Part shown: in pieces, positions 5,277 to 12,855 of the stretch
Position numbering within the stretch: the first letter of the stretch is position 1
How the letters are laid out: the number at the start of each line of letters is the position of its first letter
IMG/VR virus record: IMGVR_UViG_3300036845_000682
Coordinates: 1-31,017 of that record
Reading direction: 5' to 3' (one strand)
From: a virus
DNA length: 31,017 nucleotides
Program-made: the position numbers and the translations under genes
The notes under the pieces: model-generated
Told to the model about the DNA's origin: nothing
Database searches by the model: none
What the model saw: only the letters and a program-made list of their open reading frames with translations

Positions 5277-8200
5277 TCAGTAGAAGATGTCCGAGGCGTC
5301 CAGGTCGTCGGCTGCCATTGCGGCGGGCGCGTACTGCATCGCCCCGACCGAGGCCAGCGACGGAGCCTGGCGGGAGCCCTGCCGCTGGATCGGCCGCGCG
5401 GCCATCCGCTGGTCGGTGACTGGCAGCCCGGACAGTACCGCGATCTCGTGCTCGATCATCGGGGTGGACAGCCTGGCGTCCTTCTCGATCCGCTCGGCGA
5501 CCGTGATGTCCTCGCCCTGGGCGAGGCCCGCGGTGATCCGCAGCTTCGCCAGCCGGATCGAGGCGAACGTGCGGACTGCCGCGTCCGTCTCGTTCGGCGG
5601 CGCGAGGGACGCGGCGCGCTGGCCCTGACCCTGCTGCTGGCCACCCGGGCGGGCGTCCAGCATCCACGGGAACGCGGAGCCGTTGTCACCCTGGCCGCCG
5701 ATGCCCGGCCCGTGGGCCTTCAGCGGGTCCGGGTCAATCCGGACGTCGGTCTCGATGCGCCGCTGCTGCAGCGGCACGCCGCCGTCCTGGGACGGGTTGG
5801 TGCCCTGCACCGGGGCGGTGACGTCGATCAGGTTGGTGGCCGGCGGCGTCTGCAGTTCCACGCCCGGCGTGATCGACGTCGAGGTCTGCAGGGCGGGGAC
5901 GTTATCCATCGAACCCGGGGTGGCGCCCGGCCGCGACGGGTCGTCCTCGGTGTGGCCGGTGCCGCGCGGCGGCGCGCCGTTCTGCCCGGACCGGTAGCCG
6001 CTGCCGGACTGCAGCGCCTCCTCGGTGGTCTGCGTCGGGGGCGCCTCGGGCGGGTCCGGCACCGGGCTGGCCGGGTTCATCACGTCCGCGTAGCGGCGCA
6101 GGACGTTAGCCCGGATCGTGTTGAACTGCTGGTCCACTCCCGCCGCGGAGGCGAGGAAGCGCAGCTGCTCCCGGTAGACCGCGTTCTCAGCGGTCAGCTC
6201 GGCAATCCGGTGCGCCTGCGCCTGGGCAAGGGCGGCCCCCGTCTTGCTCGTTCCTGCTGGCATCTCTTCCTCTCCCTCGTCCTCTTCCTCGGGGTCGGAC
6301 GGGTCTTCTGCACCTTCTGGGGGGCCGCCGGGAGCTTCCAGCGGAACCAGGGCGGCCATCTTGCAGGCCGGGCAGGGCACACCCGGCTGGGCTGCCCCGT
6401 CGATCGCGAACTGGGCGCCGCAGGCCGGGCACTCCAGCTCGTCCTCCGGCTCCTGGGGCTCCAGCTCGTCTTCCTCGCCCTGCTGCTCCAGCTCCTGGCC
6501 CTGGGCCTCGTCCTCCTGGCCCTGCTGCTGCTCTTCTTCGCCCTGCTCCTGCAGCTGCTGCCCCTCGGCCTGCTCATGCTGGCCGTTCTCGGGCAGCGCG
6601 CCGTCGTCCTCGGGCTGCTCCTCGCCGGGCGGGGGCTCCTCGCCCTCCTCCGGCGGCTGGCCGTCGGTCTGCGGGCCGGGCACGGGACCGCCGTCGCCCT
6701 GCACGGCCGGGACCCCGTTGGGGGTCACCTGGTCGGGATGCAGGAGCTGGTTCTCGGCGTCGTCGCCGGACCCGATCTGGCCGTCCGGGCCGGTGCCGGG
6801 CGCGGTCTGCTGCGTCCCGTCGCCCGGAGTGACGACCTCGCCCTGCTGGTCGAGCTGGTCGCGGACCTCCTGGGCCTTGGAGGTGTCCGGGTCCCGGAAC
6901 AGGCTGGGCGGCACCACGAACCCGCACACCGGGCAGCGGTCGCCGGACCAGACGTCGTGCTCGCCGCAGACCGGGCACTCCTCCATGCGCAGCGTGTCCA
7001 CCTGGGGCGGCACCCGGGTCTCGCCGTAGGCCGTCTTGCGGACCGACATGGAAGACCGCAGTTCGTCTTCCGGGGCGAACATCCGGTAATCGTTCCGGAG
7101 CCGTTCCCCTACACCGCGGTGGCGATCATGCAGGAGTTCATAACCGCCCGGATCGTTCCTGGCGTCGTGCCCGCATCCCACGCACAGGTGCGGGATCTCC
7201 TTGTGGCGCGGCTCGGCGCCGGGCAGGCCCTCGCCGACCGGCTCGCCGCATCCGCTGCAGTAGTCGGGGCTAGCCGTCCACGCAGCCTGCTTCGCACCGC
7301 GGTGGTGCATGTTCTCCTCCGGGATCGCTCCGGGGTGGTGCTCCTTGTGGTGGTGCTCCCAGCGGGTCCTGGAGTTGTCGTGCATCTGCACGCGCCCCTT
7401 GCCGCCGCCGCCCTTGGCCCCGGACCGGTCCTCGTCCTGGTTCTTGCGGATCTGCCGCAGCCAGGTGGCGGCCTGCACCTGGTGCGGGCTGATCTTCCGG
7501 CCGGTCGCGCTGGACAGGATGTGCGCCGCCTCGCGGTAGGCCTGGGCGACGTGGTGGTAGTGCTGCGGCTGGTCGAGGGGGGCCTTCTGGCCTTCCTCCT
7601 TGGTCAGCCGGTGGCCGACCGCGACAGACAGGGCGTGCCGGTCCACGACGACCTTGTGCGTGCCGTTCTTCTCGTCCTCGGGGGTGTCGCCGCCGTGCTC
7701 GATCAGGTGCGCGAACGCCGACGTCTTCGACGCCTTCAGGACCTTCGAGTGGTGCTCGCCTGCCAGGATCCGCATCGCGGGCTTCTGCTGGCTGCCCATC
7801 GCGCCCGTGCCGGGACCGGGCGGGTCCCCCTGCGCGGCGCGGGAGGCGTTGAACATGTTGACCGGCCACGCGGTCTGCGGCGAGTAGGCGGACAGCAGGC
7901 CCGCGCCCAGCGCTGCATTCCCGCCTGCAATCCCCTTGGCCACGTGATGGGCGTCGGCATACCAGCGGTCGCCCAGGGACTTCTCGTCGTCGGTGGTGTC
8001 GTGGTAGGCGGCCACGATGTTCGCGGCGCTGACCGGGTGCTCCCTGAAGAACGGGTGGTCGCCGCCTTCGCGCCTCCTCGCCGCGGTGAACGGGTCGGGC
8101 GGCATCTGGTCCTCGTCTCCGCGGGGGCGCCGCGGCAGCGGGTGCCCGCTCAGCTGCTCGAACTGGCCGTGCAGGTGGTCGGCCATCTGGCGGCGCGCCT

Positions 8201-9461
8201 GGTCGTAGCGCGCCAGCTGCCCGGGGATCGAGGCGATGACGCCCTCGGGGTCGGCCGGCAGCGCGAGGTGGTCGCGCTTCATGCCGTCGTGGTGATGCCA
8301 GCCTCCCGAGGCGGTGCCGGCCGCGTGCAGGTTGATCCTGACCTGCTCACCGCAGGCCAGGCAGTGCGTACCGCCGTAGGTGCAGTTCCGGCGGCAGTCG
8401 CCGCCCTGCATCCGCCCGGCGTGCGGCTGGTCCAGTGCTGCGGTCTTCGACGACATGGATCGCCGGACGTTATCCCCGGAGTCCCAGTGGCGCATCTCGC
8501 CCGGCATTCCGGCGTCTGTCGCGTAGCCGGCCTCCGAGGGACGCCCTTGGTAGCCGCCCCTGTCTCCGGGGTAAATCGAATGCGGTTTGCCCGGGGTGCC
8601 CGTGAGGACGCCGGACTCGTCGAGCGGACCGATCGCGCAGTTCATGCACAGGCCGGGGTAGCCGTGGTGCACCCAGTCGCCCGGATGATGAGGCGCTTCC
8701 TCGGGCTTCTGCAGAAGGACGCCGCAGTTCATGCAGTGCGTCGGCTGGCTGCTGAACTGGGCAGGCTCCCTCGAAGCCGCCTTGCCGAGGCCGCGGGCAT
8801 CCGGCTTGCCGAGGAAATACGCCGTCGGGTCGGCCGGCTCCTCGACGAGCAGCGAGTTCTCGAAGAACGACAGCCCGGCGCAGATCTCGTGGATCAGCCG
8901 CTCCTCGACCTTCCCCGTCTTGGGGTTGGTCTTGCGGATCTTCTTGCCCTTCATGGCGGGCAGGTGACGGCAGTACTCGGCCGGGGAGGTGGCCTTGTTG
9001 CCGCACGCCGAGCAGCGCGACCACTCGACGTCCACGCCCATCGAGGTGCGGTTGACCTTGCCTGCGAGGATCGCCCTGGCCAGCTTCGGGAACCGGACGG
9101 CATCGACCTCCATCAGGCCCTCGACCCAGAGGTCCGGGGTCCCGTCCGCGTTCCGGTCGCGGTGCAGCGCGACCGCCACGATCACGCCTCTCGCTCTCCT
9201 GTGATTGGCGTTGTGGTGGTTCACGAAGACCGGCTTGCCGAGGAACGTCTTGTAGCCGGCCTCGATCTCCCGGGCCGGGAACGTGTCGTGGTTGTCGTTG
9301 GTCCGGGAGGAGATCATCCTCGACCGGACGTACAGGTAACCGGCCCGCGGGGAGTAGTCGAACTCGACCCGGTGCGCGGACTTGCGGATCGCCGCTTGGC
9401 CTGCCTGGGCGGGAACGCGCCACGCCTCAAGGACTTGCAGGCTGGCGTACTTGCGCAGCAA
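5277..9461 (-). CDS. Capsid maturation protease polyprotein, 1394 aa
   Basis: Residues 30-216 look like a prohead protease of the T4 gp21-like serine type: RTNDNHDTFPAREIEAGYKT, then GKPVFVNHHNANHRRARG (candidate catalytic His), then KVNRTSMGVDVEW with the conserved Ser140, then a C-x2-C...C-x-H metal knuckle (150-166). Residues 481-615 form an embedded conserved domain (NIVAAYHD, then WYADAHHVAKGIAGGNAALG, LLSAYSPQTAWPVNMF and VVVDRHA). CxxC zinc ribbons occur near 243-275, 356-370, 735-763, 829-846 and 1011-1033. An acidic Gln/Glu segment (about 937-1012), a coiled coil (about 1075-1105) and a helical C-terminus could serve as scaffold. The start is TTG 9461, behind GGGAGGTGGGCA. It is far longer than ordinary proteases of this type. 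Protease assignment is from motifs; roles of the other modules are unknown. Confidence 0.7.
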   Translation of the reverse strand: MLRKYASLQVLEAWRVPAQAGQAAIRKSAHRVEFDYSPRAGYLYVRSRMISSRTNDNHDTFPAREIEAGYKTFLGKPVFVNHHNANHRRARGVIVAVALHRDRNADGTPDLWVEGLMEVDAVRFPKLARAILAGKVNRTSMGVDVEWSRCSACGNKATSPAEYCRHLPAMKGKKIRKTNPKTGKVEERLIHEICAGLSFFENSLLVEEPADPTAYFLGKPDARGLGKAASREPAQFSSQPTHCMNCGVLLQKPEEAPHHPGDWVHHGYPGLCMNCAIGPLDESGVLTGTPGKPHSIYPGDRGGYQGRPSEAGYATDAGMPGEMRHWDSGDNVRRSMSSKTAALDQPHAGRMQGGDCRRNCTYGGTHCLACGEQVRINLHAAGTASGGWHHHDGMKRDHLALPADPEGVIASIPGQLARYDQARRQMADHLHGQFEQLSGHPLPRRPRGDEDQMPPDPFTAARRREGGDHPFFREHPVSAANIVAAYHDTTDDEKSLGDRWYADAHHVAKGIAGGNAALGAGLLSAYSPQTAWPVNMFNASRAAQGDPPGPGTGAMGSQQKPAMRILAGEHHSKVLKASKTSAFAHLIEHGGDTPEDEKNGTHKVVVDRHALSVAVGHRLTKEEGQKAPLDQPQHYHHVAQAYREAAHILSSATGRKISPHQVQAATWLRQIRKNQDEDRSGAKGGGGKGRVQMHDNSRTRWEHHHKEHHPGAIPEENMHHRGAKQAAWTASPDYCSGCGEPVGEGLPGAEPRHKEIPHLCVGCGHDARNDPGGYELLHDRHRGVGERLRNDYRMFAPEDELRSSMSVRKTAYGETRVPPQVDTLRMEECPVCGEHDVWSGDRCPVCGFVVPPSLFRDPDTSKAQEVRDQLDQQGEVVTPGDGTQQTAPGTGPDGQIGSGDDAENQLLHPDQVTPNGVPAVQGDGGPVPGPQTDGQPPEEGEEPPPGEEQPEDDGALPENGQHEQAEGQQLQEQGEEEQQQGQEDEAQGQELEQQGEEDELEPQEPEDELECPACGAQFAIDGAAQPGVPCPACKMAALVPLEAPGGPPEGAEDPSDPEEEDEGEEEMPAGTSKTGAALAQAQAHRIAELTAENAVYREQLRFLASAAGVDQQFNTIRANVLRRYADVMNPASPVPDPPEAPPTQTTEEALQSGSGYRSGQNGAPPRGTGHTEDDPSRPGATPGSMDNVPALQTSTSITPGVELQTPPATNLIDVTAPVQGTNPSQDGGVPLQQRRIETDVRIDPDPLKAHGPGIGGQGDNGSAFPWMLDARPGGQQQGQGQRAASLAPPNETDAAVRTFASIRLAKLRITAGLAQGEDITVAERIEKDARLSTPMIEHEIAVLSGLPVTDQRMAARPIQRQGSRQAPSLASVGAMQYAPAAMAADDLDASDIFY

Positions 9462-9484
9462 TGCCCACCTCCCGGTCTCTTCCT

Positions 9485-9495
9485 CCCTTCCGGGG
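9485..9495 (-). promoter_or_regulatory. CCCGGAAGG leader element
   Basis: Minus-strand CCCCGGAAGGG, about 24 bases before the TTG start of the protease gene. It can form a three-pair stem closed by GGAA. A separate Shine-Dalgarno (GGGAGG) lies nearer the start, so this element is additional. It is one of about seven similar leaders in the window. Confidence 0.5.
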
Positions 9496-9517
9496 TGACC
9501 GGGTGACGGGCGCTACG

Positions 9518-9790
9518 TCAGGCTGCCTCGGCCTGTCTCCACAGCGATGTCCGCGTGCAGTTCTGGCAGGTGACGTCCGGCCGGAGCGGCGTGACAAGGT
9601 GCGGCTTGTCGAGAGCGGACAGGCCCCCGCAGGCGGCCACGTCGGTGCCGGGCTCCTGCCAGTGAACCGGCCGGGTGGCCAGCTCCCGGCACTGCACCGA
9701 GCAGTACCAGGGCTTCAGCCGCGGCCGGGAGTCGATGCTGCGCGAGACGGTGTACACCCTGCAGCCGTCCCGGCCGCAGAAGTCGAGCAC
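9518..9790 (-). CDS. Small cysteine-rich protein, 90 aa
   Basis: It starts at GTG 9790, two bases after the upstream stop, with GAGGA upstream. Three cysteine pairs are visible: CGRDGC near the N-terminus, WYCSVQC about residues 29-35, and CQNC near residue 75. This fits a zinc-binding fold; the YCSVQCRE segment resembles short treble-clef or MYM-like fingers. It lies in the head operon between a membrane protein and the protease. Function unknown. Confidence 0.65.
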   Translation of the reverse strand: MLDFCGRDGCRVYTVSRSIDSRPRLKPWYCSVQCRELATRPVHWQEPGTDVAACGGLSALDKPHLVTPLRPDVTCQNCTRTSLWRQAEAA

Positions 9791-9792
9791 GG

Positions 9793-10329
9793 TCAGTCCT
9801 CGTAGCGCGGCAGGCTGTCTACGTAACGGCGCACGCCGTCCGGGTCGTCATCCATGATCGCCCGCATGCCGCGGACGAGGGTCGGCGGGTCGCCGGGGTC
9901 GCCGAACTGCCAGGCGTGCGGGCCGGTGATGGCCACGGGACGCGGCAGGGGAGGCGGAAGCAACGGCAGCCGTGACGGCGCGGGCGCATCGGCCCAGGGC
10001 GGCTGCTGTTCGGTGACCAGGCTCGTGCGGGGCACCGGCTGGAGGTAGGGCAGGCCGACGGTGACGACCGGGGGATAATCCGCGGGCTCCGGTTCGCCCT
10101 TCAGGTACTGGATGAAGGTCTGCCCCTCAGGGTCCTCGTCGTTGCCGGACCAGATCCCGGGGTCGCGGCGCCACATGGCGCGGATGCTGCCGACCCTGCG
10201 CAGCAGCGTGGTCCATGGCATCTGCCTGGGCTCGGGCATGATGAACTCCGGTTCCCGCGAGAAGATGACGTACAGGGCCAGGGCCAGGAATGCCGCAGCC
10301 AGCCACGAGTTGAGGCCAGGGACGGTCAT
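9793..10329 (-). CDS. Single-pass membrane protein, 178 aa
   Basis: ATG 10329 is preceded by GAGAGGA. Residues 5-24 (GLNSWLAAAFLALALYVIFS) form a transmembrane segment or uncleaved signal. The rest is proline-rich and presumably soluble (LPLLPPPLPRP near 120-131), ending in an acidic helix (MDDDPDGVRRYVDSLPRYED). It is in the head operon, 26 bases after the DUF6011 gene. No enzymatic motif is seen. A role at the membrane or in the virion cannot be told apart from sequence. Confidence 0.6.
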   Translation of the reverse strand: MTVPGLNSWLAAAFLALALYVIFSREPEFIMPEPRQMPWTTLLRRVGSIRAMWRRDPGIWSGNDEDPEGQTFIQYLKGEPEPADYPPVVTVGLPYLQPVPRTSLVTEQQPPWADAPAPSRLPLLPPPLPRPVAITGPHAWQFGDPGDPPTLVRGMRAIMDDDPDGVRRYVDSLPRYED

Positions 10330-10355
10330 GAGGTCCTCTCAGGATGGTAGGACGG

Positions 10356-10937
10356 TCAGCTCTTCTTGTTACGGCAGACCTTGCCTTTGCCGACGCGCCG
10401 GGACTCTTCATCGGTCAGCGCGAGACCGCAGTCACTGCAGCGCTTCAGCTCGGCAGCGAACAGCATCGCCGCCTCTTCCAGGCCGTATTCTACGATCGCC
10501 TGCAGGGCGAGCCGCTTCTGCATGTTGCCCAGGTCAACGGTGCGCATGCTGTCGCCATCGCCGCCGCCGAGGACGCGGACCGGGAAGGCGAACCCTTCCC
10601 ACTTGCCCTTGCCCGGGTCAACGCGCCAGAAGTCGTAGTCGTTGTGCCCGGTCCGGGACGGGGTGGCGTAGTAGCCCTTGGGGACGAGGCCCTTGAAGTC
10701 ACCCAGCCGCGGCGGGACGGATGAGGCAGCCTCAGCCGGAGCCTGTGCCGGGGTGATCTTCCCGCACTTATCCAGGTGGTTGAGGACCATCAGGGCAGCG
10801 GGGACGGTGAGCCTGCGGCTGCCGTCAACCATGTCCTTCGTCAGGTGGTGCGCCCGGTACGGCGCGATCCGGGCGATGTCCGCCATGAGGCGGTCTACGG
10901 CCTGGTCCTCTGTCCGGTCCTCCGTCATCACGGTCAT
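10356..10937 (-). CDS. DUF6011-type zinc protein, 193 aa
   Basis: The C-terminus reads CSDCGLALTDEESRRVGKGK followed by VCRNK, which fits the C-x2-CG-x-x-LTD-x-x-S...G-x-G...C signature of DUF6011, a small zinc domain frequent in actinobacterial and phage proteins. The middle contains a conserved-looking segment (NDYDFWRVDPGKGKWEGFAF) and the N-terminus is helical. The start is taken as ATG 10937; ATG 10928 is an in-frame alternative, and the ribosome binding site is only fair for either. It is the first gene after promoter copy 3, with a leader of about 30 bases, and so heads the transcript that continues into protease and capsid. The molecular role of this family is not known. Confidence 0.75.
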   Translation of the reverse strand: MTVMTEDRTEDQAVDRLMADIARIAPYRAHHLTKDMVDGSRRLTVPAALMVLNHLDKCGKITPAQAPAEAASSVPPRLGDFKGLVPKGYYATPSRTGHNDYDFWRVDPGKGKWEGFAFPVRVLGGGDGDSMRTVDLGNMQKRLALQAIVEYGLEEAAMLFAAELKRCSDCGLALTDEESRRVGKGKVCRNKKS

Positions 10938-10973
10938 CCCTGCTCTTCCCCTGGCTCGTCTGTTCCTGAGGCA

Positions 10974-11002
10974 ACTTTAGCAAGAAAACCTGTATTGCGC
11001 AA
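10974..11002 (-). promoter_or_regulatory. Spacer-conserved promoter, copy 3
   Basis: Minus-strand TTGCGC (-35), spacer AATACAGGTTTTCTTGC and TAAAGT (-10, extended TGC). It drives the DUF6011 gene and, because no terminator is seen until 2565, probably the whole head operon. Here the start codon is about 36 bases downstream of the -10, so this copy is not leaderless. Confidence 0.75.
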
Positions 11003-11015
11003 TCCGGGAGGGAGC

Positions 11016-11026
11016 ACCCGGAAGGT
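11016..11026 (+). promoter_or_regulatory. CCCGGAAGG leader element, plus strand
   Basis: ACCCGGAAGGT lies 14 bases before ATG 11041. It can fold as ACC-CGGAA-GGT; relative to the CCC/GGG copies the outer pair is changed on both sides. The Shine-Dalgarno GGAGGT follows separately. Confidence 0.45.
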
Positions 11027-11040
11027 ACAGGAGGTACCCC

Positions 11041-11589
11041 ATGCCCAGCCTGCTCCCCGGCGACCTCGTGGTCGTCCGCACCCCCGGGTTCTTCGCCTGG
11101 ATCATCCGGCTCGGCCAGATGCTCCAGGGCAAGCCCGACCTGCGCAACCACGTCGCGATGCTGCACCACACCGTCAACGGGGTGAACTGGTACCTGGAGG
11201 GCCGTCCCGGCGGCCTCGGGTGGAAGGCGTTCAAGGTCACCGACGATGCCTACCTGAACTCGCCGTGGACCGTCACCAACGCCGCGCAGCCGAAGACCGA
11301 CGGCCAGCGCGAGGCCGTGTGCGCCGCGATGCGCAGGCTGTTCGGGGCGCCCTACGACTGGGGCGCGATCGACGCTGACGCGGCCAGCGCGCTGCGCCTG
11401 CCGGACTGGTGGGCGAAGTGGGGCAGCAGCAGCGTTATGCCCGGCCACGTGGTGTGCAGCTCCTCGGCCGCCTGGGCCTACCCCCAGGGCGGCCTGGCCG
11501 CCCCCGAGGTGGACGGCGGCCGGATGACGGAGCCGGCCGACTGGGACGAGTTCATCATGGAGCGGGCGTGGTCGAAGGCGGCTGCTTGA
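11041..11589 (+). CDS. Permuted NlpC/P60-like papain-fold enzyme
   Basis: A 182-residue protein with the element order of the circularly permuted NlpC/P60 (YiiX/YaeF-like) group. GDLVVVRTPG is followed by RNHVAMLHH (candidate catalytic His37), then WYLEGRPGGLGWKAF (acidic residue and glycine turn), YDWGAID (about 105-111), and lastly HVVCSSSAAWAY with candidate nucleophile Cys139. These enzymes cleave peptide or amide bonds, often in cell wall peptides, or act on lipids. There is no signal peptide. It has a strong GGAGGT site. It stands alone on the plus strand beside minus-strand membrane protein genes, which suggests a lysis or cell-wall role. A virion-associated enzyme or host-envelope modifier is possible. 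Confidence 0.7.
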   Translation: MPSLLPGDLVVVRTPGFFAWIIRLGQMLQGKPDLRNHVAMLHHTVNGVNWYLEGRPGGLGWKAFKVTDDAYLNSPWTVTNAAQPKTDGQREAVCAAMRRLFGAPYDWGAIDADAASALRLPDWWAKWGSSSVMPGHVVCSSSAAWAYPQGGLAAPEVDGGRMTEPADWDEFIMERAWSKAAA

Positions 11590-11974
11590 AGTCGCTTTCC
11601 TCGGAATGAGACCTCGGCTCGTCGTCGGCCAGACCGAGCCTTTTCATCACGCCATGGACGACCGGCTCGTAAAGCAGCCAGGTGATGTGCACGAGCGCCA
11701 GCGGCACCAGGATGAACACGATGATGGTGAACCACTGGTAGAAGACGCTCGTATAGCTGATACCGAACATAAGGTGCAGCGTGAACGGCAGCAGGATAAA
11801 CCCGATGGCGACCCGCAGGACGAACAGGTTCCATCCCATCTGGTAACGCCACCAGCGGCGCATCACCGTGTAAGAGATGCCGAAAAACAGCGAGACCAAG
11901 CAGGTTGCCGTGGTCAGGAAGTTCTTTAGCCCGAGCGGGACCACTTGTGTCACCGCGGCGGCCACTGTGTGCAT
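11555..11974 (-). CDS. Three-pass membrane protein, possible holin
   Basis: I chose ATG 11974 because GGGGGAG lies just upstream; the longer reading from 11989 has no ribosome binding site and overlaps the preceding gene. The 139-residue protein has hydrophobic segments at about 8-36, 51-74 and 79-104, including VLRVAIGFILLPFTLHLMFG and WFTIIVFILVPLALVHITWL. A charged, proline-containing cytoplasmic-type tail follows. Its position with two other small genes behind the giant gene and next to the papain-fold enzyme would suit a holin or other lysis membrane protein. The last 35 bases overlap the end of the plus-strand enzyme gene. Holin activity is inference only. Confidence 0.55.
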   Translation of the reverse strand: MHTVAAAVTQVVPLGLKNFLTTATCLVSLFFGISYTVMRRWWRYQMGWNLFVLRVAIGFILLPFTLHLMFGISYTSVFYQWFTIIVFILVPLALVHITWLLYEPVVHGVMKRLGLADDEPRSHSEESDFKQPPSTTPAP

Positions 11975-11976
11975 TG

Positions 11977-12204
11977 CTATCTCCCCCATAGCGCGTTCTG
12001 GGCCAGGACGGACAGGTGATTGACCTTCACCCGCTCGTCGCGAAGCGGGCCGGTCACCGTCCGGCTCTCGTGCGCGAGCAGTTCACGCTGCAGGCGCAGG
12101 TCTTCCTGGGCCTGGCGACCACTCGCCTCCGTAACTTCCCGGGCGCGGGACAGCTCGGCCGGATGTGAGAAGCCTGTTCTCCGAAGCTTCTTCCACCACC
12201 GCAT
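11977..12204 (-). CDS. Small charged helical protein, 75 aa
   Basis: ATG 12204 lies six bases after the upstream stop; GGAG is rather far away, so coupling is likely. The protein has a basic aromatic N-terminus (MRWWKKLRRTGF) followed by a long charged helix (ELSRAREVTEASGRQAQEDL), which may form a coiled coil. The next gene starts two bases after its stop. It could be a membrane-surface partner of the neighbouring membrane proteins. No family is recognised. Confidence 0.5.
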   Translation of the reverse strand: MRWWKKLRRTGFSHPAELSRAREVTEASGRQAQEDLRLQRELLAHESRTVTGPLRDERVKVNHLSVLAQNALWGR

Positions 12205-12210
12205 TTCAGA

Positions 12211-12612
12211 TCACGCTCCAATAGCACCAGGCCTATCGGCAGACCGCAGCCCGTCGATAAGGGCCTTGGTCACCTTGGCCGCCTCTACTCCGGCATCAGC
12301 ACGCTGGCCGGCAAGTTCCAGGGCCGTCCTGGTAGCTGCGTGTGCATCACGCTCGTGCTCGTATAGCCGCTTCCATTCAAGGCCGTCGGCGACGGCCTTG
12401 TCGTACACCCTCCTGGTAACGATCCAGTCGAACAGGAAGGCGACCACCCACAGGCCGGCCACCCCGGCGATCGTGAGCAGGTTGTACCAGAAGCTAAGGT
12501 CGCTGACGGCCACAGTTCCCGCGGCAACGACATGAACCGATGCAGGGTCCGGGGGAATGCGCGCAGCCAGGATGGTAAGGTCTGCGGCCTTCCCGGAAAG
12601 CTCATCGATCAC
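12211..12612 (-). CDS. Single-pass membrane protein with coiled coil, 133 aa
   Basis: It starts at GTG 12612, overlapping the upstream stop as GTGA. An extracytoplasmic-type N-terminus precedes one transmembrane helix (about 41-66, SFWYNLLTIAGVAGLWVVAF) that ends in basic residues (TRRV). A long charged helix follows (EWKRLYEHERDAHAATRTAL). This one-helix-plus-coiled-coil layout is seen in small phage membrane proteins encoded beside lysis genes. A holin-like or anti-holin-like role is plausible but unproven. Confidence 0.55.
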   Translation of the reverse strand: MIDELSGKAADLTILAARIPPDPASVHVVAAGTVAVSDLSFWYNLLTIAGVAGLWVVAFLFDWIVTRRVYDKAVADGLEWKRLYEHERDAHAATRTALELAGQRADAGVEAAKVTKALIDGLRSADRPGAIGA

Positions 12613-12842
12613 CTGTTCCCCCAGCGCGCAAACAGGAGAGCTGCGTGCTCGGCCGTGCCATCAGACTGCACCCAGGCGCCCCGCCCCGGCCACACAACCG
12701 CCGGTACCGTCTCGCCGAACACGCGCTCCAGAGAGTCGAGGATTTCCTGGCCATCGAGAGCGCACGGAAGGAACACCCCACGGCTGCCAAACGGATCGCT
12801 GGCCGCGATCTGCTCAGTAGTCATCTCCTCCATGCAATACAC
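12609..12842 (-). CDS. Unknown small protein, 77 aa
   Basis: GTG 12842 was preferred because AAAGGGAG sits six bases before it; the in-frame ATGs at 12833 and 12824 are worse placed. The gene begins 13 bases after the giant gene's stop. The protein (GSRGVFLPCALDGQEILDSL, then ETVPAVVWPGRGAWVQSDG) looks like a small alpha/beta fold with a short terminal helix. I do not recognise it. Confidence 0.5.
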   Translation of the reverse strand: MYCMEEMTTEQIAASDPFGSRGVFLPCALDGQEILDSLERVFGETVPAVVWPGRGAWVQSDGTAEHAALLFARWGNR

Positions 12843-12855
12843 CGTTGGCTCCCTT

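Noticed and set aside
5043-9506. A 1487-codon open frame on the plus strand opposite the protease gene
   Set aside because: It is a by-product of strong third-position GC bias on the minus strand. The translation is Arg/Ala/Val/Leu-rich without domains, while the minus strand encodes protease and zinc motifs with a proper start.
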